From the NCBI RefSeq assembly GCF_900106595.1, contig NZ_FNNC01000001.1, positions 868,001 to 932,000 of the forward strand: a DNA stretch of 64,000 nt. The letters are read 5' to 3'. Below, piece after piece: positions 50,139 through 60,207 of this stretch (position 1 is the stretch's first letter; each line of letters opens with the position of its first letter). The position numbers and the translations under genes are program-made. The stretch is from Marinococcus luteus. Its GTDB lineage: Bacteria; Bacillota; Bacilli; Bacillales; Marinococcaceae. The notes beneath the pieces are model-generated. The model saw only the letters and a list, made by a program, of their open reading frames with translations. It searched no databases and had not been told where the DNA came from.

Positions 50139-51965
50139 CTAGTTTTTCTTCAGCTGCGTCATCAATTCCATGATTCTTGTCAGCAACTGTCGCTGATTTG
50201 TTTCTGAATCACCATTTCTTTCAGCGTCTTTAAGCTGTTTCTGCCTTTGCAGTAATTCTTCCCGTTTTGGTCGAATTTTAATCTGTTCAATATAGTCAGA
50301 CATTTCATTATCTGATATTTCTGCTGGAATGTCAAGGTGCATCAGCTCAGATACCAGGTTTACAAGCTCCTGCTCCTCAACGTATTCCATAAACCGGCTT
50401 ACGTCAGGCTCATGGCCGTCGTCATAATAAGCATATAAATATGCTGCGAGCGCTGTATGGGCATCAATGTTAAATTCTCCCCCAATCCGCTCTTTAACAT
50501 CCTCAGCTACCTCCCGGTTCTGGAGCATAAAGGCGAGGAGCGTCCGTTCAGCATTTTCGTAGGCTGAGCGCATCGATACCTGCTTTTTCGGAAGCGCTCC
50601 GCTCCGCCACCGTTTGCCTGTTTCCGCAGAAGAAGGAGCTTTTGCTGCTTTTTCCTGCTGTTCCTTTTTTTGCACTTTGCGTTCTTCTTCGCGTAGAGCG
50701 TCCATCGACAAATCAAATTCTTCTGCCAACTGCTTCATGTAGAATTCACGTTCCACAGCGCTGCTGATCACAGATGTTTCCCGGAGTACTTCTTCGATAT
50801 AGGCAAGGCGGTCTCCTTCATTTTGAAGGTTTTTATTTTTACGCAGCTCCTGAACTTTAAAGGACATAAAAGGCACCGCACGCTCCGAAAGCTGAACCTT
50901 GAATGCTTCTGCCCCGTAAGCCTGAATATAGTCGTCCGGGTCCATCTCTGCCGGAAACAGCGCCACCCTTACATCGATGTCCTGCTTTTCAAGAATATCC
51001 CCAGTTTTCCACGCCGCTGACCGCCCGGCGTTGTCGCCGTCATAAGCAATTACCGCTTTGTCTGTTGCTTTTCGGATCTGCTCGGCCTGTCGTTTGGAAA
51101 AAGCCGTACCAAGACCCGCAACCCCGTTTTTCACTCCCGCTTTCCAGGCAGCAATAACATCCATATAGCCTTCAAACAGGACAGCTTCATCCTGTTTGCG
51201 GATCGCCTGGCGGGCTTTGGAAAACGAGTAGAGCGTTTCATGCTTTAAAAAGATGGGCGTTTCCGGACTGTTTAAGTATTTCGGCACACCTTCCCCAAGC
51301 GCGCGGCCGCCAAAGGCAATAACCTGACCACGCTGGTTATGAATAGGAAACATAACCCGGCCGCGAAAACGGTCATTCCACTGCCAGCTCGATTCCTGGC
51401 GGAAAATCAGCCCTGCCTCTTCCATTTCTTCAAGGTCGTAATCCCTTTTTTCAAGCAGCTGCACAAGCATATTGTTTCGCTCCGGTGCATAGCCGAGCTG
51501 GAATTCTTCAATAATCTCTTCGCTAATGCCCCGGGCCGTTAAATAATCATACGCCTCTTTTCCCTGCTCCGTGTTCATCAGCAGATGATGGTAAAATTTG
51601 GCCGCCATTTGATGCGCTTCTTTTTTGGACTGATGCTGTTCCCGTTCGCCCGGGTATTGATCTTCAAGCTCGGGCAGTTCAGTACCCGTTTTGGCTGCAA
51701 GGGATTGAATGGCTTCAACAAATGTCAGGCCGTCGTGCTCCATCAAAAAAGTTATGGCGTTGCCACCTGCACCGCAGCCAAAACAGTGATACAGCTGCCG
51801 CTCCGGCGAAACAGAAAATGACGGGGTGTTTTCCCCATGAAAAGGACACAGACCGAGATAATGTCTGCCCTGTTTTTTCAGCTGTACATAATCATTGATG
51901 ACTTCGACAATATCTGTCTTTTCCCGAATCTCAGCAACTTTTTCTTCTGGAATAAACGCTGCCAC
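50139..51965 (-). CDS. dnaG: DNA primase
   Basis: A 608-aa primase that makes RNA primers at the replication fork. The zinc-binding domain has CPFHGENTPSF and YHCFGCGAGG (about residues 40-65). The polymerase core includes the TOPRIM part with LFEGYMDVIAAWKAG and AYDGDNAGR. The C-terminal helicase-interacting domain covers about 450-608. The GTG start has GAGGAAAC upstream. It lies in the macromolecular synthesis operon ahead of sigA. Confidence 0.97.
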   Translation of the reverse strand: MAAFIPEEKVAEIREKTDIVEVINDYVQLKKQGRHYLGLCPFHGENTPSFSVSPERQLYHCFGCGAGGNAITFLMEHDGLTFVEAIQSLAAKTGTELPELEDQYPGEREQHQSKKEAHQMAAKFYHHLLMNTEQGKEAYDYLTARGISEEIIEEFQLGYAPERNNMLVQLLEKRDYDLEEMEEAGLIFRQESSWQWNDRFRGRVMFPIHNQRGQVIAFGGRALGEGVPKYLNSPETPIFLKHETLYSFSKARQAIRKQDEAVLFEGYMDVIAAWKAGVKNGVAGLGTAFSKRQAEQIRKATDKAVIAYDGDNAGRSAAWKTGDILEKQDIDVRVALFPAEMDPDDYIQAYGAEAFKVQLSERAVPFMSFKVQELRKNKNLQNEGDRLAYIEEVLRETSVISSAVEREFYMKQLAEEFDLSMDALREEERKVQKKEQQEKAAKAPSSAETGKRWRSGALPKKQVSMRSAYENAERTLLAFMLQNREVAEDVKERIGGEFNIDAHTALAAYLYAYYDDGHEPDVSRFMEYVEEQELVNLVSELMHLDIPAEISDNEMSDYIEQIKIRPKREELLQRQKQLKDAERNGDSETNQRQLLTRIMELMTQLKKN

Positions 51966-51989
51966 TTTGTTTCCTCCCTGACGAGTCTA

Positions 51990-52457
51990 TTACCATTTGG
52001 ACTCACTGCCGCCTGCTTCAAAAATCTCCAGGCCCTCAAAAAAAAGCTTGCGTTCTTCAAGTGATATTGCTTTAGGCCCTTTAACTCTATGCTTTCCCTG
52101 TTTGGCCAGAACGCCGGCATACCGGCCGGCAAGCAGCCATTCTTCATCGCCTTTTTTCCATCGTTTCCCCCGGAAGGAGAGAACCGCCGCTCCTTTTTCA
52201 AGAGCAATTGCTGCCAGGCCATGATCATCGGCGATGACCAGATCCCCGGCAGAAACATGATTCCAAATATACATATCCGCCGCTTCGGGTTCATTTTCCA
52301 CCATCACGGTTTCTGCTTCATACACTTTATTTGATGCGTGGGCGCTGCTCGCTACAAAAACGATCTGCATGCTTTTGCCTGCCCCCCACGTGTCGATCGT
52401 TTCTTTATGCGGACATGCGTCAGCGTCCACATACACTGTGGCTCCCTTTTTCGTCAT
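51990..52457 (-). CDS. yqxD: UPF0178 (DUF188) protein YqxD
   Basis: A 155-aa soluble protein of the YaiI/YqxD family, a PIN-like nuclease-fold group without proven activity. Motifs: VYVDADACPHKETID at the N-terminus, VFVASSAHAS, and GDLVIADDHGLAAIALEKGA with conserved Asp. It sits between yqfL and dnaG, the same place as B. subtilis yqxD, so co-transcription with the replication/transcription operon is expected. Confidence 0.9.
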   Translation of the reverse strand: MTKKGATVYVDADACPHKETIDTWGAGKSMQIVFVASSAHASNKVYEAETVMVENEPEAADMYIWNHVSAGDLVIADDHGLAAIALEKGAAVLSFRGKRWKKGDEEWLLAGRYAGVLAKQGKHRVKGPKAISLEERKLFFEGLEIFEAGGSESKW

Positions 52458-52469
52458 ACTGATTCTCTC

Positions 52470-53285
52470 CTAGCGCTGCTGAAACATATTGGAGATAATA
52501 TTGGCTGTTTCTTCCACAGCTTTGTTGGATACATCAATTACTGTACAGCCGATTTTATTCATCAGTTCTTCCGAATAGTCGAGCTCTTCCTGAATTCGTT
52601 CCATACTCGCATAGTTTGCTTCCGGTCTCAGTCCAAGCGCTTTCAGGCGTTCTGAACGGATACGGTTTAATTTATCGGCGCTGATCCGCAGCCCAATGCA
52701 TTTCTCACTCGGGATATTAAATAATTCCTCCGGTGGGTCCACCTCGGGCACCAGCGGAACGTTTGCCACCTTCAGGCGCTTATGGGCCAGATACTGGGAA
52801 AGAGGCGTTTTCGATGTTCGCGATACGCCGATCAGCACAATGTCCGCGCGCACAATGCCCCGTGGATCCCGGCCGTCATCGTATTTGACCGCAAATTCAA
52901 TCGCCTCCACCTTACGGAAATAATCTTCATCGAGGCGATATACAAGGCCAGGCTCATATCTTGGCTGTTGGTTCGTGAGCGTCACCATTTTATCGAGCAC
53001 CGGCCCCATGATGTCCACAGAGTCTACGCCGGCCTTTTCTGCACGCTCCCGGAGATACTGATTGATTTCAGGGATCACCAGCGTGAACGCAATCATCGCT
53101 TTGGCCTCTTTGGCCAGTTGAATGACTTCTTCCACCGTGCCCTCGTCTTCAACGTACGGAATACGGCGCACTTCCATCCCGTCTTCCCCAAACTGACTCG
53201 CAGCGGCTTTTACTACCAGTTCAGCTGTTTCTCCTACCGAATCGGACACTACGTATACTACTGGACGATCTTGTTTTGTGGTCAT
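52470..53285 (-). CDS. yqfL: Bifunctional kinase/pyrophosphorylase YqfL (PPDK regulatory protein family)
   Basis: A 271-aa member of the DUF299 family. The N-terminal [18 protein letters not shown] and the P-loop-like [19 protein letters not shown] (about residues 148-166) are family signatures. Relatives phosphorylate and dephosphorylate pyruvate,phosphate dikinase or PEP synthase. In B. subtilis YqfL modulates the repressor CcpN, whose gene is directly upstream here. The two genes are 15 bases apart. Confidence 0.92.
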   Translation of the reverse strand: MTTKQDRPVVYVVSDSVGETAELVVKAAASQFGEDGMEVRRIPYVEDEGTVEEVIQLAKEAKAMIAFTLVIPEINQYLRERAEKAGVDSVDIMGPVLDKMVTLTNQQPRYEPGLVYRLDEDYFRKVEAIEFAVKYDDGRDPRGIVRADIVLIGVSRTSKTPLSQYLAHKRLKVANVPLVPEVDPPEELFNIPSEKCIGLRISADKLNRIRSERLKALGLRPEANYASMERIQEELDYSEELMNKIGCTVIDVSNKAVEETANIISNMFQQR

Positions 53286-53300
53286 GTCTGCCTCCTCGGG

Positions 53301-53933
53301 TTAAAATAATTGGTTATTGGCCAGATCCACCAATACTTTCGTTATATTCGTTTTCGTGATCCTGCCGACCACTTCATACTTCTCACCACCGGCGTCTTTC
53401 ACTACCGGCAGCGCGTCAATCTGGCGTTCAATCAGCTTGGTTGCTGCATAAACGACCAGATCTTCTTTTTTGCAGATCGTGATGTTGGGCATCCTCGTCA
53501 TAATAATACTTACAGGGATCGCTTCCGTATCCTGGCGGCCGAGACTCGCCCGCAGCAGATCTTTTCTTGAAAGGACGCCGGCCAGATAACCTTGTTTATC
53601 CACCACAAAGAGAGTACCGACATCTTCAAGGAACATGGTGCAGATGGCATCGTACACACTGTCTGATTCCGAGACTACCACTGCGATCGACTGATAATGT
53701 TTGACGGTTAATTTCTGCAGCTGATTATTCAGCTCTTCGGTATCCGTTTTCCCAGTATAATAATACCCTACTCTTGGTCTTGCTTCTAAAAATCCTGACA
53801 TTGTGAGAATGGCCAGATCCGGGCGCAGTGTAGCTCTCGTCAGTGAAAGCCTGTCTGCGATGTGCTCCCCGGTGATCGGCCCGTTGTCTTTAACAATCTG
53901 CAGGATGGTTTCCTGACGCTCTGTTAATTCGAT
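53301..53933 (-). CDS. ccpN: Transcriptional repressor CcpN with a non-standard start codon
   Basis: A 210-aa repressor of gluconeogenic genes (gapB, pckA type). An N-terminal winged helix (about 1-50: ERQETILQIVKDNGPITGE, SLTRATLRPDLAIL) is followed by two CBS domains (about 75-205). The first ATG lies at residue 45, which would delete the HTH. In-frame TAG at 53945-53943 limits the start to GGA, GTC, ACT or ATC. ATC at 53933 is the best candidate, 5 bases after GGGAG, and begins ELTERQ as other CcpN proteins do near their start. B. subtilis CcpN is about 212 aa. Rare ATC initiation or a sequence error explains this. It lies between glyS and yqfL. Confidence 0.85.
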   Translation of the reverse strand: MELTERQETILQIVKDNGPITGEHIADRLSLTRATLRPDLAILTMSGFLEARPRVGYYYTGKTDTEELNNQLQKLTVKHYQSIAVVVSESDSVYDAICTMFLEDVGTLFVVDKQGYLAGVLSRKDLLRASLGRQDTEAIPVSIIMTRMPNITICKKEDLVVYAATKLIERQIDALPVVKDAGGEKYEVVGRITKTNITKVLVDLANNQLF

Positions 53934-53977
53934 AGTGACTCCCTACCTTCATCGGCGCTTCGCACGGAGGCATTGTT

Positions 53978-56062
53978 TTACGATGAAAAAACAATACTCC
54001 GAAAGCGGGCGAACCGTTCAATTTCCTTGGATAACAGTGCCATCTGCTGCAGTCTGTTCTGCTTTATCTGTTCGTCTTCAGCCATAACCATGACGTGATC
54101 AAAGTAGGCATTAATGGCCGGCGTAACTGCCTGCAGCGCTTGATACGCACCGGCAACATCCGCCTGCCCCAGCGTTTCATCGAGCTGTTGATTCAAGGTT
54201 TTACTTTTTTCGTAAAGCTCTCTTTCCTCTTCCGCCTGGAACAGCTCTGTTTGAATATCCGAACCGCTGTCTGTGTTTTTTGCGATATTGGTCACCCGGC
54301 TGAGTGCTTCCACCGTTTCTTTGAAGTCTGTTTCCTCAGCACGCGCCTGAATAAATCCAGCTTTTTCTGTCACTACGTCAATTCTTTCACCAAGATGAAG
54401 CAGCACAGCATCCGCGATATCATGACGGACACCCTCATCAAGCAGCTTTTGGCGGACGCGCTGGGTAAAGAATTCTTCGAGATCCTTCAGGACATCCGCT
54501 TCTTCGCGCTGAAGAAGAGAACGCTCTTTGATTTCATCCATCACCAGAACGATCACCTGCTGAATCGTCAGCGGAAAGCGGTGCCCCGTAATTGTCTGGA
54601 CAATACCTGCTGCCTGTCTTCTCAGCCCGTGAGGGTCCTGGGACCCGGTAGGAACCATCCCTACACCAAAACTCGAAACAATAGTGTCCATTTTATCCAC
54701 AACGCTGATAACCGCGCCTTCAACATTTTCCGGGAGAGCGTCCCCGGCGGACTTTGGTTTATAATGTTCAGCAATAGCTTCGGCAACTGCGGTATTTTCT
54801 CCTGCCATCCGGGCATATTCTCTTCCCATAACCCCCTGGAGCTCGGTGAATTCGTCCACCATTAACGTTACGAGGTCGAACTTGGAAATATGAGCGGCAC
54901 GCTTAACATTTTGCACCTTCGTGCTGTCCAGCTGCAGGTATTCTGCCAGCCGGGTGCTTACAGCCTCCACTCTCATTACCTTTTCACCGACTGTACCGAG
55001 GTTTTCCTGATAAATGACATGGTTTAATTTTTCCACCGCTTCGTCCGGGGACATTTTCTGGTCTTCGTCATAGAAAAACTGGGCATCCGCCAGACGCGCA
55101 CGAAGCACCTTCTCATTTCCTTTTCGGACCTGGTCAAGGTGCTCCGCATTACCGTTTCGTACTGTAATAAAATACGAAAGTAGACTGCCTTCATCATTTT
55201 CCACCGGAAAATACCGCTGGTGTTCTTTCATGGATGTAACGAGCACCTCCCGCGGAATGTCCAAATACGCTTCATCAAATGAACCATGCAGCGCGGTCGG
55301 ATATTCCACAAGCTGATTTACCTCAGCAAGCAGCTCCTGATCGATCGGAATGTGCCAGCTGTTTTCCGCTTCAATTTCTTCGATCTGGCTTCGAATCAAT
55401 TCTGTTCTTTCAGACGCATCCGCAATCACATACTCCTCTTTCAGCTGCTGCTCGTACGTTTCCGGCTTATGAACAGTAATGGCATTTCCCAGAAACCGGT
55501 GTCCGTAAGAAATATTGCCAGCTGTGCGGTCTGTAATCGTAAATGGGATCACTGTCTCTCCGTACAATGCCACGAGCCATTGAATCGGGCGCACAAAACG
55601 AAGCTCATGACTTCCCCATCGCATATTTTTCGGAAATGCGAGCGACGTAATAATTGTCTCCATTTCCTGCAGCAGTTCTGAGGTCGGCCGGCCCTTGTGT
55701 TCTTTTTCCACAAAAACGTACTCGGTGCCTTTCACCTCTTTAAAGTACAGATCCCCTGTATCGACCTGCTGGCCTCTGGCAAAACCTAAAGCAGCCTTGC
55801 TCCATTCCCCGTCTTCTGTGAGAGCGATCTTTTTTGCCGGCCCACGGGCCTCTTCGACCATATCCTCCTGATAATCGGGCAGGTCTTCAATGCGGAGCGC
55901 GAGCCGTCTTGGAGTAGAAAACATGCGAACGGCGCTATAAGTGAGCCGCTGCTCCTGCAGCCAGGTTTCCGTTTTTTCCTTCAGCTGCTTTACCGCACCC
56001 TCCACAAAGCGGGCGGGCATTTCTTCCACACCGATTTCGAGTAAAAAGTGATTAGTTTTCAT
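53978..56062 (-). CDS. glyS: Glycine-tRNA ligase beta subunit
   Basis: A 694-aa beta subunit of the heterotetrameric bacterial glycyl-tRNA synthetase; it binds and positions tRNA-Gly. The opening [59 protein letters not shown] and [16 protein letters not shown] are typical, and an anticodon-binding-like C-terminus is present. ATG overlaps the glyQ stop by 11 bases. Confidence 0.96.
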   Translation of the reverse strand: MKTNHFLLEIGVEEMPARFVEGAVKQLKEKTETWLQEQRLTYSAVRMFSTPRRLALRIEDLPDYQEDMVEEARGPAKKIALTEDGEWSKAALGFARGQQVDTGDLYFKEVKGTEYVFVEKEHKGRPTSELLQEMETIITSLAFPKNMRWGSHELRFVRPIQWLVALYGETVIPFTITDRTAGNISYGHRFLGNAITVHKPETYEQQLKEEYVIADASERTELIRSQIEEIEAENSWHIPIDQELLAEVNQLVEYPTALHGSFDEAYLDIPREVLVTSMKEHQRYFPVENDEGSLLSYFITVRNGNAEHLDQVRKGNEKVLRARLADAQFFYDEDQKMSPDEAVEKLNHVIYQENLGTVGEKVMRVEAVSTRLAEYLQLDSTKVQNVKRAAHISKFDLVTLMVDEFTELQGVMGREYARMAGENTAVAEAIAEHYKPKSAGDALPENVEGAVISVVDKMDTIVSSFGVGMVPTGSQDPHGLRRQAAGIVQTITGHRFPLTIQQVIVLVMDEIKERSLLQREEADVLKDLEEFFTQRVRQKLLDEGVRHDIADAVLLHLGERIDVVTEKAGFIQARAEETDFKETVEALSRVTNIAKNTDSGSDIQTELFQAEEERELYEKSKTLNQQLDETLGQADVAGAYQALQAVTPAINAYFDHVMVMAEDEQIKQNRLQQMALLSKEIERFARFRSIVFSS

Positions 56063-56948
56063 CGTTCATCGCCTCCTGCTTCCGTAGCGGAAATCCTAAT
56101 TTTTCCCGTTCTTCATAGTACGCTTTCCCGCACTTTCTTGCCAGATTGCGCACGCGTGCAATATATCCGGTTCTTTCCGTCACTGAAATCGCCCCACGGG
56201 CATCCAGCAGGTTAAACAAATGCGAGCATTTTAATACATGATCATAGGCAGGCAGCACCAGTTTTTCTTCAATGGCCCGTTCCGCTTCCTTTTCGCTTGC
56301 GGCAAACTGATTCAACAGCAGCTCTTTATCCGCAATTTCAAACGAATACTTCGAATGCTCGTACTCCGCCTGTAAAAACATATCGCCGTACGAAACGCCC
56401 TGCACCCATTCCAGGTCAAATACGTTTTCCTTATCCTGAATATACGACGCCAGCCGTTCAATGCCGTATGTAATTTCAGCTGTCACCGGGTGGGCATCCA
56501 TGCCGCCAACATGCTGAAAATACGTAAACTGGGTAATTTCCATGCCGTCGATCCAGACTTCCCATCCAAGGCCCCAGGCACTCAGCGTCGGAGCTTCCCA
56601 GTTGTCCTCCACAAAGCGGATGTCGTGAGCAAGCGGGTCAATACCAATCGCTTCCAGGCTTTTTAAATACAGCTCCTGGATGTTGTCCGGCGAAGGCTTC
56701 ATGACTACCTGAAACTGATGATGCTGATACAAACGGTTAGGGTTCTCCCCGTAGCGTCCGTCGCCCGGTCGTCTCGACGGCTCTACGTATGCTGCGTTCC
56801 ACGGCTCCGGTCCGATACTGCGCAGAAACGTCATCGGATTCATCGTCCCCGCTCCTTTTTCCACATCATAGGCCTGCATAATAATACAATTCTGGTCAGC
56901 CCAGTAGTTCTGCAATGTTAAAATCATTTCCTGGATATTCATTGCCAT
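56052..56948 (-). CDS. glyQ: Glycine-tRNA ligase alpha subunit
   Basis: A 298-aa class II catalytic subunit that makes glycyl-adenylate. Motif 2-like [42 protein letters not shown] is unmistakable, and [12 protein letters not shown] is motif 3. ATG at 56948 follows AAGGGGTG by 6 bases; the longer frame to 56957 starts inside that site. It is the first gene of the long operon and is preceded by a T-box leader, so expression should rise when tRNA-Gly is uncharged. Confidence 0.97.
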   Translation of the reverse strand: MAMNIQEMILTLQNYWADQNCIIMQAYDVEKGAGTMNPMTFLRSIGPEPWNAAYVEPSRRPGDGRYGENPNRLYQHHQFQVVMKPSPDNIQELYLKSLEAIGIDPLAHDIRFVEDNWEAPTLSAWGLGWEVWIDGMEITQFTYFQHVGGMDAHPVTAEITYGIERLASYIQDKENVFDLEWVQGVSYGDMFLQAEYEHSKYSFEIADKELLLNQFAASEKEAERAIEEKLVLPAYDHVLKCSHLFNLLDARGAISVTERTGYIARVRNLARKCGKAYYEEREKLGFPLRKQEAMNDEN

Positions 56949-56984
56949 GTTAAACACCCCTTCTGTTTTGCGTTTATTTTCATT

Positions 56985-57021
56985 AAAAAAGTCCCTATAC
57001 CTGTCACTCAGGTATAGGGAC
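56985..57021 (-). terminator. T-box terminator
   Basis: 13-bp perfect stem with a 5-base loop and six T, competing with the antiterminator formed by the T-box core. Confidence 0.9.
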
Positions 57022-57203
57022 GGTTATTACCGCGGTTCCACCCTACTTGCTTTTTCGGCATAACAGCCGAAAAGCCGCTTTATCCATTCTACGCTCCAGA
57101 ACGCCTTCACAACCGGTCAGCGTGCAGCTTTCACTATCCTGCACTCGCTAAGACTGAAGAAGATTGCTACTACTTTCTTTCCCTGCGCATCGTTATGATT
57201 GTA
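56985..57203 (-). ncRNA. T-box leader (glycine) of glyQS
   Basis: On the reverse strand the T-box core TGGAACCGCGGTAATA is at 57040-57025, followed by a perfect terminator stem GTCCCTATACCTG/CAGGTATAGGGAC with a T run (56985-57021). Upstream a stem I region contains GTGCAGG...GCTGCAC, and GAAGGC near 57108-57103 could place GGC as the glycine specifier. The terminator/antiterminator arrangement indicates transcriptional control by uncharged tRNA-Gly. Confidence 0.92.
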
Positions 57204-57208
57204 TTGAA

Positions 57209-57237
57209 ATAGTACTTAACATTTGCGAGTGTGTCAA
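57209..57237 (-). promoter_or_regulatory. Sigma-A promoter of the glyQS T-box transcript
   Basis: On the reverse strand TTGACA (57237-57232), 17 bases, TACTAT (57214-57209). It lies just past the recO stop. Confidence 0.88.
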
Positions 57238-57241
57238 GCAC

Positions 57242-57991
57242 TCATTCGACGTTCCACTTTTCCATCTGCTCCAAAAAACGCCTCGCCTTTAAATGAATAC
57301 CTGCGTACGAATCATAATAGCTGTTCAGCACATCCTTCAGCTCTTTTTTCGTTTCAGCCGATACAGAAACCGAGCCGATCCGGTGCACATCAATATAGAA
57401 AAACGTCCGCAAAAGACGCACCGTTTTCGGCTGGATACGGAAACGGTACGGATCGATCTCCCAGCACTGATGACAGAGAAAGCCTGCTTCGCGGATCGAA
57501 AAATGAAAGGTGCCTTCCTGCCGGCCGCAGTTCACACAGCGGTCGATCACAGGCTGAATGCCTGCCACTGCAGTCATTTTTACTTCAAAGAGACGGATAA
57601 GCACTTCAGCATCCTCACCTTCGTCGATGCGCCGCAAAAGCTGCCAGAACAATTCAAATAAATAAGGGTTTCGTTCCTGATCCACCGTAACTTTATCAAG
57701 AAGTTCGGACAAATAGGAAGCGTAGGAAGTGAGAACAATGTCTTCACGCACGCTGCGGAATGAATCCGTTACGTCCCCCTGGCTGAGCGTTCTCATTCCT
57801 TTTCCCGGGTAGTACACAAACGTTCCGTAGACGAAAGGCTGGGAGATCGAGCGCAGGCGGCTGCTTGGTTTCTTTGCCCCTTTGGCCATCATCGCCATTT
57901 TACCGTGCTCTCTTGTATACACCGTTAACACTACATTGGATTCCCCGTAGGAAGCAGTCCGCAAAACAATTCCTTCTGTTTTCTGAATCAT
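57242..57991 (-). CDS. recO: DNA repair protein RecO
   Basis: A 249-aa recombination mediator that helps RecA load on SSB-coated DNA. An N-terminal OB fold (TEGIVLRTASYGESNVVLTVYTREHGK) is followed by a helical C-terminal domain with a zinc-type CVNCGRQ ... LCHQCW (about residues 153-180). The start ATG is 27 bases after era's stop. Last gene of the phoH-ybeY-dgkA-cdd-era-recO transcript; the small yqzL found in B. subtilis between era and recO is missing. Confidence 0.93.
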   Translation of the reverse strand: MIQKTEGIVLRTASYGESNVVLTVYTREHGKMAMMAKGAKKPSSRLRSISQPFVYGTFVYYPGKGMRTLSQGDVTDSFRSVREDIVLTSYASYLSELLDKVTVDQERNPYLFELFWQLLRRIDEGEDAEVLIRLFEVKMTAVAGIQPVIDRCVNCGRQEGTFHFSIREAGFLCHQCWEIDPYRFRIQPKTVRLLRTFFYIDVHRIGSVSVSAETKKELKDVLNSYYDSYAGIHLKARRFLEQMEKWNVE

Positions 57992-58018
57992 GCTGTTCCT
58001 CCGCTCACAGGCGATTTC

Positions 58019-58921
58019 TTAATATTCGTCTTCGCGATATCCGTTCTCACGAAGCAGATATGCGCTGTTTCTCCAATCCTTTTCCACCTTCACCCAAAGC
58101 TCCACGAACACCTTCGAGCCAAGCATCGACTCAATATCTGCCCGGGCCCGCTGCCCGATTTCCTTGAGCATCGATCCCTGCTTACCGATAATAATGCCTT
58201 TTTGGGTCGGGCGTTCAACGACTATTGTAGCTGCCACATACACCGCACCGTTTTCCCGTTCTTTCATTTCATCGATAACAACGGCAAGCGAATGCGGAAC
58301 TTCTTCGCGCGTAAGCTGAAGAGCTTTTTCACGTATCAGTTCACTCACGATAAACCGTTCCGGGTGATCGGTGACCTGATCTTCCGGATAAAACTGCGGG
58401 CCTTCCTCAAGATATTTGGTAAGTTCCTCAAGAAGCGTCGTCACATTATTGCCGTTCAACGCAGAAACCGGCACTACCTCGGCAAAATCATACCGTTCGG
58501 AATAGCTCGCGATCACTTTGAGCAGTTCGTCCGGATGGACTTTATCGATCTTATTAACGATTAAAAATACCGGGGTGTCTGTCCGCTTCAGTTTTTCGAT
58601 AATATATTCCTCGCCGGGGCCGTATGACTCTGACGCATCGATCAGATATAAAATAATATCTACGTCGTTCAGCGTCTGCAGAGCCGCGCGTACCATAAAA
58701 TCGCCCAGCTTGTGCTTTGGTTTGTGAATGCCCGGGGTATCGATAAAAACAATCTGGGAATCTTCAGTCGTGTAGACTCCCTGGATTTTATTTCTTGTTG
58801 TCTGTGCTTTATCACTCATGATCGCAATCTTTTGGCCAAGCACCTGGTTCATTAATGTGGATTTACCCGCATTGGGCCGCCCGATTAAAGCGGCAAATCC
58901 GGAATGATACGATTCACTCAT
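58019..58921 (-). CDS. era: Ribosome-assembly GTPase Era
   Basis: A 300-aa GTPase acting in 30S subunit maturation near the 3' end of 16S rRNA. G1 [10 protein letters not shown]3 DTPGIH and G4 NKIDK are present; the KH domain with [19 protein letters not shown] binds RNA in the last third. Length is standard. It lies between cdd and recO as in B. subtilis. Confidence 0.97.
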   Translation of the reverse strand: MSESYHSGFAALIGRPNAGKSTLMNQVLGQKIAIMSDKAQTTRNKIQGVYTTEDSQIVFIDTPGIHKPKHKLGDFMVRAALQTLNDVDIILYLIDASESYGPGEEYIIEKLKRTDTPVFLIVNKIDKVHPDELLKVIASYSERYDFAEVVPVSALNGNNVTTLLEELTKYLEEGPQFYPEDQVTDHPERFIVSELIREKALQLTREEVPHSLAVVIDEMKERENGAVYVAATIVVERPTQKGIIIGKQGSMLKEIGQRARADIESMLGSKVFVELWVKVEKDWRNSAYLLRENGYREDEY

Positions 58922-58950
58922 TATTTTCCCTCTTCTTTCCTGCTTTCATA

Positions 58951-59346
58951 CTATAAATCTTCCGGGCCGAACGCTCCCGGGAGCAGCTCTTCCATCGTCG
59001 TTACTTTCATTTCGCCCTGGAGGTTGCCCAATACAATCCGGGCATCCTTCGGCAGAAACTCAGAAAGCACCTGCCTGCAGGCTCCGCACGGAGCGACCGG
59101 CCCTTTCGTATCGGCGATGACAGCCGCCATTTTCCCGCTTCGCATGCCCGTGCGCACCGCGCTGAACACGGCTGTCCTTTCTGCACAGTTGCTTAATCCA
59201 TATGAGGAGTTCTCAATATTACATCCTTCATACCACTCTCCGTCCTCTCCTACAAAAACCGCTCCTACCGGAAATTTGGAATACGGGACATACGCTTGTT
59301 CTCTTGCCTGTTTAGCCCGTTCAAGCAGTTCGTTTTCTATAGCCAA
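58951..59346 (-). CDS. cdd: Cytidine deaminase
   Basis: A 131-aa homotetrameric enzyme that converts cytidine to uridine in pyrimidine salvage. Zinc ligands are Cys in NCAERTAVF (about 54, with catalytic Glu) and the pair in PCGACRQVL (about 87-90). FPVGAVFVGEDGEWYEGCNIENSSYGL is the substrate loop. Located between dgkA and era, conserved synteny. Confidence 0.96.
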   Translation of the reverse strand: MAIENELLERAKQAREQAYVPYSKFPVGAVFVGEDGEWYEGCNIENSSYGLSNCAERTAVFSAVRTGMRSGKMAAVIADTKGPVAPCGACRQVLSEFLPKDARIVLGNLQGEMKVTTMEELLPGAFGPEDL

Positions 59347-59362
59347 TGTTCTTCCTCCTTTG

Positions 59363-59746
59363 TCAGCTCAGCCATTCCCATAAGAAAGGCATAAAAATCA
59401 TCACACCGATGATCACAGCAAATACAGCATAAATGAGTACCGCACCGGCGGCAATATCTTTGACGTCTCCCGCGGTTTTATTCCATTCCGGAGACACTAA
59501 ATTCACAAGGCGCTCCAGCGCTGAATTGACCATTTCGAGTACGAGCATGCCGGCAATTGCCAGCAAAAGAACGGTCCACTGCCATAAAGCGATCCCGCAC
59601 ACTACTCCTAAAAGAACGGCCGCTAGACCGAAAAAAACGTGAAATCGCATGTGACGCTCTTCCCGGAAGGCAAGGCGGATGCCTTTTCCAGCAAATATAA
59701 AGCCGTCCTTCCAGCGCTTCAGTACCGATTTATCGCGGTAACCCAT
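59363..59746 (-). CDS. dgkA: Diacylglycerol/undecaprenol kinase DgkA
   Basis: A 127-aa membrane kinase with three helices; in bacilli this family phosphorylates undecaprenol for envelope synthesis. The conserved motif LEMVNSALERLVNLVSPEWNKTAGDVKDIAAGAVLI is intact, with FREERHMRFHV before helix 1. ATG at 59746 gives the normal length (B. subtilis about 123) and overlaps the ybeY stop by 17 bases; the longer open frame to 59974 runs through ybeY and is rejected. Confidence 0.92.
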   Translation of the reverse strand: MGYRDKSVLKRWKDGFIFAGKGIRLAFREERHMRFHVFFGLAAVLLGVVCGIALWQWTVLLLAIAGMLVLEMVNSALERLVNLVSPEWNKTAGDVKDIAAGAVLIYAVFAVIIGVMIFMPFLWEWLS

Positions 59747-60191
59747 ACGCTTCCAGGATCCTTTCCTGACGCGAAAACATTCTGTCCTCTTCCTCTTTGT
59801 CCATATGATCATAACCAAGCAAATGAAGCAGGCCGTGAACGGCCAAAAAGCCCAGCTCTCTTTCAAACGAGTGACCATATTCCCCAGCCTGTTCCCGGGC
59901 CTTAGGGACGCTGATGATAATGTCTCCAAGCAGGTTCGGTATGCCTTCGGCCTGAGGCTGAATTTCGTCGTCATTCAACGCAAATGAAATCACATCAGTC
60001 GGCCGGTCGATCTCCCGGTATTCTCTGTTGACCGCCTGGATCATTTCGTTGTCCACAAAACTCACAGAAACCTCCGAGCCGTCTACGACTCCTTCTTCTT
60101 CACATGCGAACTGCAGGATGTTTTGCACCAACTCCCAATGCTTCGGCTCCACTCGTTCCGTTTCGTCCACCATATCCACTTCAATATTCAC
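59730..60191 (-). CDS. ybeY: Endoribonuclease YbeY
   Basis: A 153-aa single-strand endoribonuclease for rRNA maturation and ribosome quality control. The zinc motif HGLLHLLGYDHMDKEEE is H3xH5xH, near residue 118; REYREIDRPTDVISFA is the other family signature. GTG start with GGGGTGG 6 bases upstream. It directly follows phoH (16 bases); in B. subtilis pgpH (yqfF) lies between them and is missing here. Confidence 0.95.
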   Translation of the reverse strand: MNIEVDMVDETERVEPKHWELVQNILQFACEEEGVVDGSEVSVSFVDNEMIQAVNREYREIDRPTDVISFALNDDEIQPQAEGIPNLLGDIIISVPKAREQAGEYGHSFERELGFLAVHGLLHLLGYDHMDKEEEDRMFSRQERILEAYGLPR

Positions 60192-60207
60192 ACCTGTCCA
60201 CCCCTGA

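Noticed and set aside
59747-59974. N-terminal extension of dgkA
   Set aside because: It runs through ybeY in another frame, has frameshift-like composition and no matching family sequence; the ATG at 59746 gives the normal length.
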